From: Pedobacter mendelii
GTDB lineage: Bacteria; Bacteroidota; Bacteroidia; Sphingobacteriales; Sphingobacteriaceae
DNA length: 64,000 bases
Direction: 5' to 3'
NCBI RefSeq assembly: GCF_014635725.1
Contig: NZ_BMDJ01000008.1
Location: 124,001 to 188,000 of the forward strand
The notes under the pieces are model-generated. The model made no database searches and was not told where the DNA came from. It worked only from the letters and a program-made list of their open reading frames with translations. The position numbers and the translations under genes are program-made. Position 1 is the stretch's first letter; every line of letters starts with the position of its first letter. This document shows, piece by piece, positions 17,644-26,060 of this stretch.

Positions 17644-18668
17644 TATTTGTAGATGCTAATCTCAATTTTACCATCGGCAGTAATTGTTCCTCGATACATA
17701 CCTTCGGTATTAAAAGGCATGGTCATGTTTCCTTTTTTATCCAAAGCAATTAAGCCGCCATCACCACCCATTTTACCTACTTTATCCAATGCTATTTTTG
17801 AAGCTTCAGTAACAGATAAACCTTTATATTCCATTAAATCTGAAATGGTTTTTGCCACAACATTACGAATGTAAAACTCACCCCAGCCGGTACAGGAAAT
17901 ACCGGCAGTTTCATTGTTGCAGTACGTTCCAGCTCCAATAATCGGTGCATCTCCAACGCGGCCATATTTCTTATTCGTCATACCACCGGTAGAAGTTCCA
18001 GCAGCTAAATTCCCTGCCTTATCCAAAGCAACGCATCCAACCGTTCCGAATTTATAATCGTGATTTTTAATACCCAAAAGTTCTGATTTTTTACTTCCAT
18101 GATCTAAAACGGCTTTGGTAGAATCTTCTTTTATTGCTTGTTGCAAACCATCCCAACGCTCTTTAGTCCAGAAATATTTTGGATTTACTATTTCCAACCC
18201 TGCATCCTTTGCAAACTGATCTGCCCCAGCTCCGACTAACATTACATGTTCCGATTTTTCCATTACTGCCCTCGCCGCCGAAATTGGATTTTTAACTGTG
18301 GTAACACCGGCAACGGAGCCAGCCATTAATGTTTTGCCATCCATAATTGCTGCATCGAGTTCATTACGGCCGTCATGTGTAAAAACAGCTCCTTTACCAG
18401 CATTAAAATGCGGATCGTTTTCCAAAATATGAATGGTCGCTTCAACGGCATCTAAACTACTTTTACCAGACTGAATTTTTGCATATCCTGCTTTTAAAGC
18501 TTCGGTTAGTGCTGCAATATAAGCGGCCTCCTTTTCGGGTGTCATACTTTTTTTCAGAATGGTTCCGGCACCGCCATGAATAACCATAACATATTTTTTT
18601 TGCTGTGCAGAAATATTTAAAGCAAGTATCGAAAACAGCAGGATTGCAAATAGTTTAATAGATTTCAT
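17643..18668 (-). CDS. iaaA: Isoaspartyl peptidase/L-asparaginase
   Basis: An N-terminal-nucleophile hydrolase of 341 residues that cuts isoaspartyl dipeptides, including the beta-Asp-Arg product of cyanophycinase. A signal peptide (about 1-21, ending ISA-Q) sends it to the periplasm. The precursor would cleave itself before Thr209 in FGTVGCVALD; substrate residues follow in STGGMTNKKYGRVGD and GAGTYCNNE. It overlaps cphB by one base, which strongly links their functions. Confidence 0.92.
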   Translation of the reverse strand: MKSIKLFAILLFSILALNISAQQKKYVMVIHGGAGTILKKSMTPEKEAAYIAALTEALKAGYAKIQSGKSSLDAVEATIHILENDPHFNAGKGAVFTHDGRNELDAAIMDGKTLMAGSVAGVTTVKNPISAARAVMEKSEHVMLVGAGADQFAKDAGLEIVNPKYFWTKERWDGLQQAIKEDSTKAVLDHGSKKSELLGIKNHDYKFGTVGCVALDKAGNLAAGTSTGGMTNKKYGRVGDAPIIGAGTYCNNETAGISCTGWGEFYIRNVVAKTISDLMEYKGLSVTEASKIALDKVGKMGGDGGLIALDKKGNMTMPFNTEGMYRGTITADGKIEISIYK

Positions 18669-18725
18669 CTTCGAATTGAATTTAAGAAGATGTTAAATTA
18701 AGAAAATCCTTCGTATTAAAAAGAT

Positions 18726-20495
18726 TTATGCCTTAGCAATCCCTTCTGATGAGAATTGTAAATCGTATAACCTTTTGTAATAACCATTTAGCTTTAACAA
18801 TTGTTGGTGCGTTCCCTTCTCTTTAATTTCGCCTTTATCCAAAACGATGATTTGATTGGCCTTTTGAATGGTTGATAACCGGTGCGCAATAACAATAGAT
18901 GTTCGGCCTTGCATCAAATTATCGATGGCTTTTTGAATTAGTAATTCTGTTTCGGTATCAACCGATGAAGTGGCTTCATCTAAAACTAAAATTGCCGGAT
19001 TGTGAACCAAGGCACGAATAAAGGAGATTAACTGCGCTTGGCCTGCAGAAAGCGTTGCCCCACGTTCCATTACATTATATTGGTAACCACCCGGCAAACG
19101 TTCGATAAAATCATGAGCACCAACTTTTTTGGCTGCATCTACAACTTCCTCAATTTTAATTTCAGGATTATTTAGCGTGATGTTATTTAAAATGGTATCC
19201 GAAAAAAGAAAAACATCCTGAAGAACAGTAGCAATGTGGCTACGAAGATAATCCAGTTGAAAATCATGAATATCGATTCCATCAACTGTGATTTCACCTT
19301 TTTGAACCTCATAAAAACGATTCAAAATATTTATTGTCGATGATTTGCCTGCCCCTGTTGCACCAACCAAAGCGACAGTTTCCCCAGCCTTAACTTCGAA
19401 TGATAAGTCTTTTAGCACATAATTTTCATCATTATATGCAAACCAAACGTTTTTGAATTCAATGTTTCCGTCAAGCTTACCTGGTGCAATCGTTCCAAAG
19501 TCTGGTGTTTTTTCATCGGTATCTAAAACCTTAAATACACGTTCGGCACCAACCATACCCATTTGTAATGTATTAAATTTATCTGCCAGCTGGCGAATTG
19601 GCGTGTAAACCATCCCCAAATACATTATAAATTGAGTGATGGTTCCTGGCGTAACATTAACAGGATTGGAAAGGATACTGTTTGCACCAAACCAGATTAA
19701 CAAGCCTAAAGACATTGCAGAAATTAATTCGACAACGGGAAAAAATATAGAATAATACCAGTTAGAACGGATGTTAGCATCGCGATAGCGTTTATTTATC
19801 GCATAAAACTTTTTGTACTCCTGGCGTTCTCTGGCAAAATATTGTACAATTGAAACACCGGTAATATGTTCCTGCAAAAAGGTATTCAGATTAGAAACTT
19901 CATTACGAATTTCCTGGAAAGCGATTTTAATGGCTTTTTGAAATTTACGGGTAGCCAAAATTAACAAAGGAACCGGCAGAAGTACAACCAAACTTAATTT
20001 CCAGTCGGTGTAAAGCATTACGCCAATGATTACGATGACTTGCAACGTATCGCCAATCATTGAGATTAAACCTTCAGAAAAGATATCGGCAATGGTTTCC
20101 AAATCAGAAACTGTTCTGGTAATCAACTGGCCAATTGGTGTTCTATCGAAAAACTTTAACCTAAGTTTGGTAATGTGATTAAAAACATTTATTCGCAAAT
20201 CACGTATAACCGATTGACCTAACGTATTGGTTAAAAGGGTATGATTATATTGAATTAGGGTTTGGAGCAGCAACATGAAAACCATCAGAATGGTCATATT
20301 TACCAAACCAGAATATTTTCCTGTAAGGATGTAATTATCTAAAGTGTATTTGATTAAAAAAGGACGAACTGGAGAAATTGCTGCAAGCAAAATCGTTAAA
20401 ATAACCGACCAAACAAAAACAGCACGATAAGGCTTTACGTATTGAAAAATACGTTTCAGTAATCCTGTGTTATATACTTCGCCTGTTACTGCCAT
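18726..20495 (-). CDS. ABC transporter, fused permease and ATPase
   Basis: A 589-residue half-transporter of the MsbA/MDR type that works as a dimer in the inner membrane. The transmembrane domain has six helices in about residues 20-305, and the ATPase domain has Walker A GATGAGKSS (378-386), signature LSAGQ (482-486), Walker B ILVLDEATSS with Asp506/Glu507, and the switch histidine in IAHRLSTIQ. The substrate is unknown; lipid, drug or peptide export are all possible. It precedes iaaA by 57 bases on the same strand, so it may be co-transcribed with the peptidases. Confidence 0.9.
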   Translation of the reverse strand: MAVTGEVYNTGLLKRIFQYVKPYRAVFVWSVILTILLAAISPVRPFLIKYTLDNYILTGKYSGLVNMTILMVFMLLLQTLIQYNHTLLTNTLGQSVIRDLRINVFNHITKLRLKFFDRTPIGQLITRTVSDLETIADIFSEGLISMIGDTLQVIVIIGVMLYTDWKLSLVVLLPVPLLILATRKFQKAIKIAFQEIRNEVSNLNTFLQEHITGVSIVQYFARERQEYKKFYAINKRYRDANIRSNWYYSIFFPVVELISAMSLGLLIWFGANSILSNPVNVTPGTITQFIMYLGMVYTPIRQLADKFNTLQMGMVGAERVFKVLDTDEKTPDFGTIAPGKLDGNIEFKNVWFAYNDENYVLKDLSFEVKAGETVALVGATGAGKSSTINILNRFYEVQKGEITVDGIDIHDFQLDYLRSHIATVLQDVFLFSDTILNNITLNNPEIKIEEVVDAAKKVGAHDFIERLPGGYQYNVMERGATLSAGQAQLISFIRALVHNPAILVLDEATSSVDTETELLIQKAIDNLMQGRTSIVIAHRLSTIQKANQIIVLDKGEIKEKGTHQQLLKLNGYYKRLYDLQFSSEGIAKA

Positions 20496-20509
20496 ATTTT
20501 TTTTTAATT

Positions 20510-20695
20510 TTGAATGATTGAGTTTTGAATGAAATAATGTTGCTATTCAATAATTCAATCATTTTGCTTTCAAATCAATAAATTTAAATTTTGAATTATT
20601 GATCGTTGCCATTTTCTCCTTCAATCATTCTCTCATTCAATCCTTCAATTATTCTCTCCTTCAATCATTCTCTCCTTCAATCATTCTCTCATTAA
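20510..20695. repeat. TTCAATCATTCTCTC tandem and scattered repeats
   Basis: The phrase CTTCAATCATTCTCTC or a close variant occurs four to five times in tandem at about 20618-20692. A looser version (TGAATGATTGAGTTTTGAAT) lies at 20510-20530. The array runs right up to the truA stop codon. Confidence 0.75.
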
Positions 20696-21441
20696 ACATA
20701 TAGATATTCTACTTTTACTAAAAATAAGCCGCAGGCGGGTACCGATTGACCTGCATTGCTTCTATTCTTACTATCAATTATATTTTTAAAATCTTCAATA
20801 TCAATTTCTTTTTTGCCTACCCGAACCAAAGTACCAACAACAGCCCGAACCATATTTCTTAGAAAACGGTCGGCTTCAATAGTGAAAATCAAGCCATCGG
20901 TTAATTCTTCAAAATCTGCTTTTACAATTTTACAATTATTGGTAAAAGTTTGTGTATTTGATTTACTGAAACAAGAAAAATCGATATAATTTAATAATTC
21001 TTTTGCCGCCTGGTTCATTAAACCGATGTCCAATTTATCTTTAACCAACCAAGAACGATTTAGTTTAAAAGGATCTTTTTCGAAATGAATGTAATATTTA
21101 TAAGCCCTTGTAGTAGCATCAAACCTGGCATGGGCTTCATCCGCGACAGGGATAATTCTTTTGGCTGCAATTTGATAAGGCAACATGGCATTTATACCTG
21201 CAACTGCAGCCAAAACCTTTTCTTCTGTAATATTTTCTACATCGAAATGTGCGTAAAATTCTGTTGCGTGTACGCCGGAATCAGTTCTACCACAGCCTAA
21301 AGTTGCAATGGGCTGTCTGAAAAAAGTTGACATGGCTTTATCCAATAATTCCTGAATGGTTACAGCATTAGGTTGAATTTGCCAGCCATGGTATAAGCTG
21401 CCATCGTAAGCGATTTGTATGAAATACCTTTTTTTACTCAA
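20692..21441 (-). CDS. truA: tRNA pseudouridine synthase A, TTG start
   Basis: Converts uridines 38-40 of the tRNA anticodon stem-loop to pseudouridine. The 249 residues show the TruA N-terminus (RYFIQIAYDGSLYHGWQ), the catalytic Asp54 in GCGRTDSGVHA, and the later NMVRAVVGTLVRVG. The frame has no ATG before the conserved N-terminus: the start is a TTG at 21439-21441, and an in-frame TAA stop lies 11 codons upstream. A -7 element TATTTTTG on the minus strand ends only 7 bases before this TTG, so the message may be almost leaderless. Confidence 0.92.
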   Translation of the reverse strand: MSKKRYFIQIAYDGSLYHGWQIQPNAVTIQELLDKAMSTFFRQPIATLGCGRTDSGVHATEFYAHFDVENITEEKVLAAVAGINAMLPYQIAAKRIIPVADEAHARFDATTRAYKYYIHFEKDPFKLNRSWLVKDKLDIGLMNQAAKELLNYIDFSCFSKSNTQTFTNNCKIVKADFEELTDGLIFTIEADRFLRNMVRAVVGTLVRVGKKEIDIEDFKNIIDSKNRSNAGQSVPACGLFLVKVEYLYV

Positions 21442-21448
21442 AGCGACG

Positions 21449-21456
21449 CAAAAATA
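21449..21456 (-). promoter_or_regulatory. -7 element close to the truA start
   Basis: Minus-strand TATTTTTG fits TAnnTTTG and lies 7 bases before the TTG start codon. The -33 region is not convincing. Confidence 0.4.
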
Positions 21457-21473
21457 CTTTTTTCCTTTTATTT

Positions 21474-21634
21474 AGAGCCTGTTTAAATTTATATTGTGAA
21501 ATGTTTATCACTTATTTTTTGAGCGAGACAATACAAATGTTCCAGAGATAGCGAGCCTATCTCGAAATATTTAACGATGTTGTAGCCAAAAAAAAGCATA
21601 AACAAATTATTTAGCTAAATTTTAAACAGGGTCT
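21474..21634. mobile_element. MITE-like element without coding capacity
   Basis: About 160 bases with terminal inverted repeats: AGAGCCTGTTTAAATTTA at the left and, read on the other strand, AGACCCTGTTTAAAATTTA at the right. Inside is a perfect hairpin GAGATAG/CTATCTC around CGAGC (21545-21563). No ORF is present. The layout fits a miniature inverted-repeat element or the remains of an insertion sequence. Confidence 0.6.
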
Positions 21635-21672
21635 TAAAGGAGCACGCTACATTTATTCACAAGCGCCCCAAA

Positions 21673-24162
21673 TTATGGTTTAGCGATGTTATTTTCGTCA
21701 AACTGCCATTTATTATTGTAAAAACCAGCTAGCTTAATGCCTGCACTTCCTTCTTTGGCCAACTCAGATGAGAATATCATAAAATCAGGGAAACCGCTTC
21801 CTCCGGCAAAGTACTGATTAGCATAAGCAGCTTTCATTCCGGTTGTTCCGGTACTGGCCACTACGCCTATCAATAGTTTATTATCCTGCTGTGGCCAAAT
21901 GTAATATGCGGCTAAATCATCACCTTTCCAACTGTGCTGCTTTACTGTTATTTGCGAATTGCTTACCTGTATAGGACAATTTTTAAGCAATTTTTTCCAG
22001 GAAGAATTATTTTCAGCATTTCCATATAAAATAATATTACGTCCCTGGTATTTTTGTTCTGAATATTCTTTATCGGTAATGATATCAACGGCACCATTAC
22101 CCCGATAATACCAGCTTTCGGAATCGTATTTGGCTTTGTTTAAATTAGCCTGATTTGCATCGGCAGTACCATTTGTTCCCACCACAAAAACCATTTTATG
22201 ATTAAATGCTTCTTTAAAAGTGCCAGATCTTATTGGGTTTTTATCTCTTTTGTCAATTTTCGTGATGATTTTCCATGACTCATTATTTTTCGCTAAAAAA
22301 ACAGTATCATTAAGGGTTCGGGTAGTATAATTAATAGATGTTAAGCTATCTAAAGTTATTTTAAGCGGTATTTTTGCATCAAAATCTGTTAAAGCCAATT
22401 TTAAAACGGCCACATTTTCAGTTTTACCAACAATAGTCGATAGCTTTTTATCCCGCTTTAGCACAATGCGGCTATATTGTAAAGGTTGTGCCTGCTGGTA
22501 TATGGTAGCCCAACGATAAGTGGCTGAAATACCAGGGCTGGAAGTCATAAAATCGATGCGGTTTACAGTAGAATCGGCCGGAATGAAATGCCACTTAAAG
22601 AAACTAAAAATAGGCGGCCAGTCTACACTCTGATCGCCGAACCAGTGCTCGCCGCCCGGATATTCGTAATAACTAAAATCAGCGTGAAAACCAGAAAGTA
22701 ATTTTTTCATTTGCCGGGCATAAGTAACTGGTACCACCTTATCGGCATCGCCATGCAATATGTATACGCCTAAAGGGGTATAATTGGTAGCCAATTTCGG
22801 GACATCGCTTTGGTTACCAGCACGTAACAACAACTTTTCTATGATATTCTTACTGCTATCTGGAATTTTTCCATCGGCAGAACCGTAATCTTTAAGCGAA
22901 GCGTAACCTGCAGCAGGAGCAATAGCCGCCCATTTGTCGGGATATGTGGCACCTAAAAACCAGGTACCGTGCCCACCCATTGAATGACCGGTAAGGTAAA
23001 TCTGTTTATCATCTGGCTTAAATTGATTTTTTGCCAGCGCTAATACTTCTAAAGCATCCTGCCTACCCCAATCTTCCCAATTAAAGCCACGTGGCCTGCG
23101 GTTGGTAGCCGCGACTACGGTTCCCCAATCTTTAGATTTATAGGCTTTTGCCTGACCGATAGCTTCTACACCCGCACCGTGCACCGATAAAAATAATGCT
23201 GAATTGGGTTTCCAACCGTTAAGTTGTGGGGTAACCGCGAAATACTGTAAACTACCATCAATTTTGCTTATAAATGTTTGCTTATGGGTAGATGAACTTT
23301 CTAAAGCTTCAATTACAATCGTTTTTTCATCCAAACTCGTTTTACCCTGCGATAATTGTAATTCAAGGTTGTAATTACCCGGTTTGTTTATGGCGCTTGC
23401 ATCTAATTCAAAAATCACTTTTCGCATGCTTAGTTTCCCAATACGCGAAATGGCGACCTCCTGCTGTTTGCCATTTAAAATGGTTTTAAGGCGCAAACTA
23501 CTACAATCTTGTAAAGAGGAATTGCTTATCGTTATTGCCCCTTTTAGTATGCCATTGACCTGGTTAAGCACAATGCTTGGCAAGGTAATATCATCGGTAT
23601 GGATGAGCAATTTTTTGGCGTTTATAAAGATCATCGGCAATATGCTGGCACCACGCACAAAAAGTTCATTTAAGCCTTTTTTTAAATGAACAGGAATATT
23701 CATAAAACCCGAGCCATAAGGATCACCCATATGTGGAATACCATTAAAAAACAGACTATTGCCACCAATTACATTTAAAATAGCTGTTTGTTCTTTAGGA
23801 GAAGTGTAGTTAACATAGATATAATCGGAACCCCTGTCTACACCTCCAGGGTTTAAAAAAGGATTATTTGTACCCTGAACACACCTTCTCGAAAATGCAC
23901 TAAAACGGCCCGTAGTATCTGCCTTAATTGTCCTCCAAATTATTTTTTCTCCAGTCTTATTTACAGCAAACTCACCATTTTCTTTGGGTAACTGCAATTT
24001 CCCATTGGCCATTTGCCAGGCAAGCAAATCGGTATAAGTTGCTTCCCGACCGTAACGACTGCCGCTGGCTACGGTTAATGCCTTTTCAAATTTAAGGGTA
24101 TCTTGTGCGAAGGTATTTGTTGTAACAAGGAGGAAAACTAAAAAAAGTAAGTTTTTTAACAT
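21673..24162 (-). CDS. Large secreted alpha/beta-hydrolase (prolyl-oligopeptidase or esterase type)
   Basis: An 829-residue exported protein with a signal peptide (1-19, ending TNTFA-Q). The N-terminal 300 residues look like beta-rich accessory domains. The alpha/beta-hydrolase core starts near LFLSVHGAGVEAIGQ, with the nucleophile elbow GHSMGGHG (Ser394), an acid in LHGDADKVVP and the His in GGEHWFGD. The C-terminal 300 residues include GRNIILYGNAENNSSW and are of unclear function. It resembles prolyl-oligopeptidase-family or feruloyl/PHB-depolymerase-like esterases. The substrate is not deducible. It is monocistronic. Confidence 0.75.
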   Translation of the reverse strand: MLKNLLFLVFLLVTTNTFAQDTLKFEKALTVASGSRYGREATYTDLLAWQMANGKLQLPKENGEFAVNKTGEKIIWRTIKADTTGRFSAFSRRCVQGTNNPFLNPGGVDRGSDYIYVNYTSPKEQTAILNVIGGNSLFFNGIPHMGDPYGSGFMNIPVHLKKGLNELFVRGASILPMIFINAKKLLIHTDDITLPSIVLNQVNGILKGAITISNSSLQDCSSLRLKTILNGKQQEVAISRIGKLSMRKVIFELDASAINKPGNYNLELQLSQGKTSLDEKTIVIEALESSSTHKQTFISKIDGSLQYFAVTPQLNGWKPNSALFLSVHGAGVEAIGQAKAYKSKDWGTVVAATNRRPRGFNWEDWGRQDALEVLALAKNQFKPDDKQIYLTGHSMGGHGTWFLGATYPDKWAAIAPAAGYASLKDYGSADGKIPDSSKNIIEKLLLRAGNQSDVPKLATNYTPLGVYILHGDADKVVPVTYARQMKKLLSGFHADFSYYEYPGGEHWFGDQSVDWPPIFSFFKWHFIPADSTVNRIDFMTSSPGISATYRWATIYQQAQPLQYSRIVLKRDKKLSTIVGKTENVAVLKLALTDFDAKIPLKITLDSLTSINYTTRTLNDTVFLAKNNESWKIITKIDKRDKNPIRSGTFKEAFNHKMVFVVGTNGTADANQANLNKAKYDSESWYYRGNGAVDIITDKEYSEQKYQGRNIILYGNAENNSSWKKLLKNCPIQVSNSQITVKQHSWKGDDLAAYYIWPQQDNKLLIGVVASTGTTGMKAAYANQYFAGGSGFPDFMIFSSELAKEGSAGIKLAGFYNNKWQFDENNIAKP

Positions 24163-24384
24163 AAATCGTTTTATTAAGTCTAGCCGGTTAAAATTCGATC
24201 ATTATTTTCAATAGTACTTTAGATACTATTTCACGAAAGAGAAAGTAATTAATCTGTTGTGTTTGTGGCGGACAATCAAATGTATTAAAACTTAGAGGTT
24301 TTAGCAAAATCTGTAGTAAACAAAAAAAATGTTCTTTAATGGTTGAAATAGAATCCCTATTATTGTTTATTATTTTGAATTATC

Positions 24385-24852
24385 ATGATACAAAGAGTAC
24401 AATCTATCTGGCTGTTTTTAGCGGCAATCGTTTTGGTTTTGATGTTATTTTTACCGGTTTTAACCAAAGAGAATAGTACCGTAGAAACTTCGATACATAC
24501 TATTGGTTTATATCAAGATGTAGTTGGCAAACCTGGTCCGGGTTTATTGAAAGAGCAATTTACACCTTTATTAATAACAAATATCGTAGTAGCACTTCTT
24601 TGTTTTGTAAACATTTTTAACTTTAAAAAAAGAGCCTTACAAAAGCGCATTGCTATATTTTCCATTATAGCAATTGGTGCGTTTGCTTTCTGGTGCAGTA
24701 TTTTTGCTCAAAAACTTCCTGGTGGAATTGATGGCGCACATTTTGATTTTGGAGCATATTTACCAGCGGTTTCGATCTTATTCTGTGTATTAGCAATTTT
24801 CGGCATTAACAAAGACGAAAAATTAATCCGCTCTGCTGAAAGATTGCGTTAA
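24385..24852 (+). CDS. DUF4293 membrane protein
   Basis: A 155-residue integral membrane protein with the DUF4293 start MIQRVQSIWLFLAA. Four hydrophobic segments lie at about 8-28, 55-72, 84-103 and 116-137, with a charged C-terminus (KDEKLIRSAERLR). The family is essentially confined to Bacteroidota and has no known function. The next plus-strand gene follows after 32 bases, so the two may be co-transcribed. Confidence 0.88.
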   Translation: MIQRVQSIWLFLAAIVLVLMLFLPVLTKENSTVETSIHTIGLYQDVVGKPGPGLLKEQFTPLLITNIVVALLCFVNIFNFKKRALQKRIAIFSIIAIGAFAFWCSIFAQKLPGGIDGAHFDFGAYLPAVSILFCVLAIFGINKDEKLIRSAERLR

Positions 24853-24884
24853 TTTTTTAATTCAACAGAAAATTACCTCCATCT

Positions 24885-25742
24885 ATGTGGATTAAAATAA
24901 ATCATGCGGTTAACTATATTTGTTCCGTGGTTTTACTTTGCGGAACCTTATCATGTAACAAAAGCATCCACGCTTTTGGAAAAACCAAAATCACTAAAAG
25001 CTCTGACTCGATCTATCTTAAACGCAGAATAGCCGAAATAAAAGGCTTTGATACTGATGTTTTCACAAAAGGCATATTTAAAGGCACTACCGATACGCCA
25101 ATTGTATATCGCTTATTAAAACCGAATAATTCCAAAAACAAACTTCCACTGGTTATTGTATTTCATGGCTCAAACGCGGTTGGGAACGACAATAGCAGCC
25201 AGCTGGGCATTTTGGCAAAACTGTTTGCAATAGATGAAATACAGGCCAAGTACCCCGCCTTTATTTTAGCACCGCAATTCCCTTCACGCTCTTCGAATTA
25301 TGTTTTGGATCCAAGCAGAAATGTATTGACTTCAGTACCACAACCCTGTTTAACTACCACTTTACAGCTGATCGACAGCTTAAAAAGCGCTTTAAATATT
25401 GATGAAAAAAGGATTTACCTCATCGGCTTTTCAATGGGTGCTTCCTCGGTGATTAATGCCTTATCGTTAAAACCAGATGTATTCGCGGCCGGAATCAGTA
25501 TTTCGGGCATACCGCAATTCGACAAAGTAAATGTATTGGCGAACATCCCTATATGGCTAATACATGGCAATAAAGACACCGAAAACCCTTTCAATAGCGA
25601 CAAACAGTTTTTTGAAGAAGTAAGCCACAACAACAAAATCAGGTTCTGGGAATTGGACAATCTAGCCCATAACGATATTTTCTCTATCGCAATTATAACA
25701 GATGAACTGTCCAAATGGCTATTTAAACACAAACTTAAATAG
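24885..25742 (+). CDS. Secreted alpha/beta-hydrolase, possible lipoprotein
   Basis: A 285-residue hydrolase of the dienelactone-hydrolase or PHB-depolymerase-like type. The first 25 residues are hydrophobic and end in LCGTLSCNKS, a plausible but imperfect lipobox. The fold is shown by LPLVIVFHGSNAVGND (oxyanion region), the nucleophile elbow GFSMGASS, the acid region WLIHGNKDTENP and a C-terminal His in LDNLAHNDI. It follows DUF4293 closely. A role in ester or peptide cleavage outside the cytoplasm is inferred only from the fold. Confidence 0.75.
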   Translation: MWIKINHAVNYICSVVLLCGTLSCNKSIHAFGKTKITKSSDSIYLKRRIAEIKGFDTDVFTKGIFKGTTDTPIVYRLLKPNNSKNKLPLVIVFHGSNAVGNDNSSQLGILAKLFAIDEIQAKYPAFILAPQFPSRSSNYVLDPSRNVLTSVPQPCLTTTLQLIDSLKSALNIDEKRIYLIGFSMGASSVINALSLKPDVFAAGISISGIPQFDKVNVLANIPIWLIHGNKDTENPFNSDKQFFEEVSHNNKIRFWELDNLAHNDIFSIAIITDELSKWLFKHKLK

Positions 25743-26060
25743 TTGTTTTTACCCCGCCAACTAAACCCGGTTGGAGTGAAAATCCTTTTTAAAAGCTGAA
25801 AGGTTTAAAAAGATTGAAACGGAAAACGGACTGCTGAAACCTAAGCCCCACTTCAACTGCTTTCCAAGTAAAAAACACACATCTCTATCGCAATCATGAC
25901 CCCAATTTAAGCAAAACCTATCGCCCATTTCCATCATATACTTTACATTTTCCTTTATCACCTTATTTTCAAATAATTAGCTTAAAAAACTATTTACCTA
26001 ACCATCAATAAAATACGGATTATTAACCTTACCTTTGCGGCTTAAATAAATAAAAGACGA
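25743..26060. other. Intergenic region with a degenerate dispersed repeat
   Basis: 318 bases. CCGCCAACTAAACCCGGTTGG (25750-25770) can form a CCAAC/GTTGG hairpin after the hydrolase gene, and the next 100 bases (GGAGTGAAAATCC, GAAACGGAAAACGGACTGCT) resemble a dispersed repeat common in Pedobacter-like genomes. The right end holds a possible helicase promoter. Confidence 0.5.
26030..26037 (+). promoter_or_regulatory. Possible -7 element for the helicase gene
   Basis: TACCTTTG matches TAnnTTTG, 23 bases before the start codon. The -33 element is not evident. Confidence 0.4.

Noticed and set aside
25761..25961. 66-codon minus-strand frame between the hydrolase and helicase genes
   Set aside because: It lies over a degenerate dispersed repeat and its translation has no recognised pattern.
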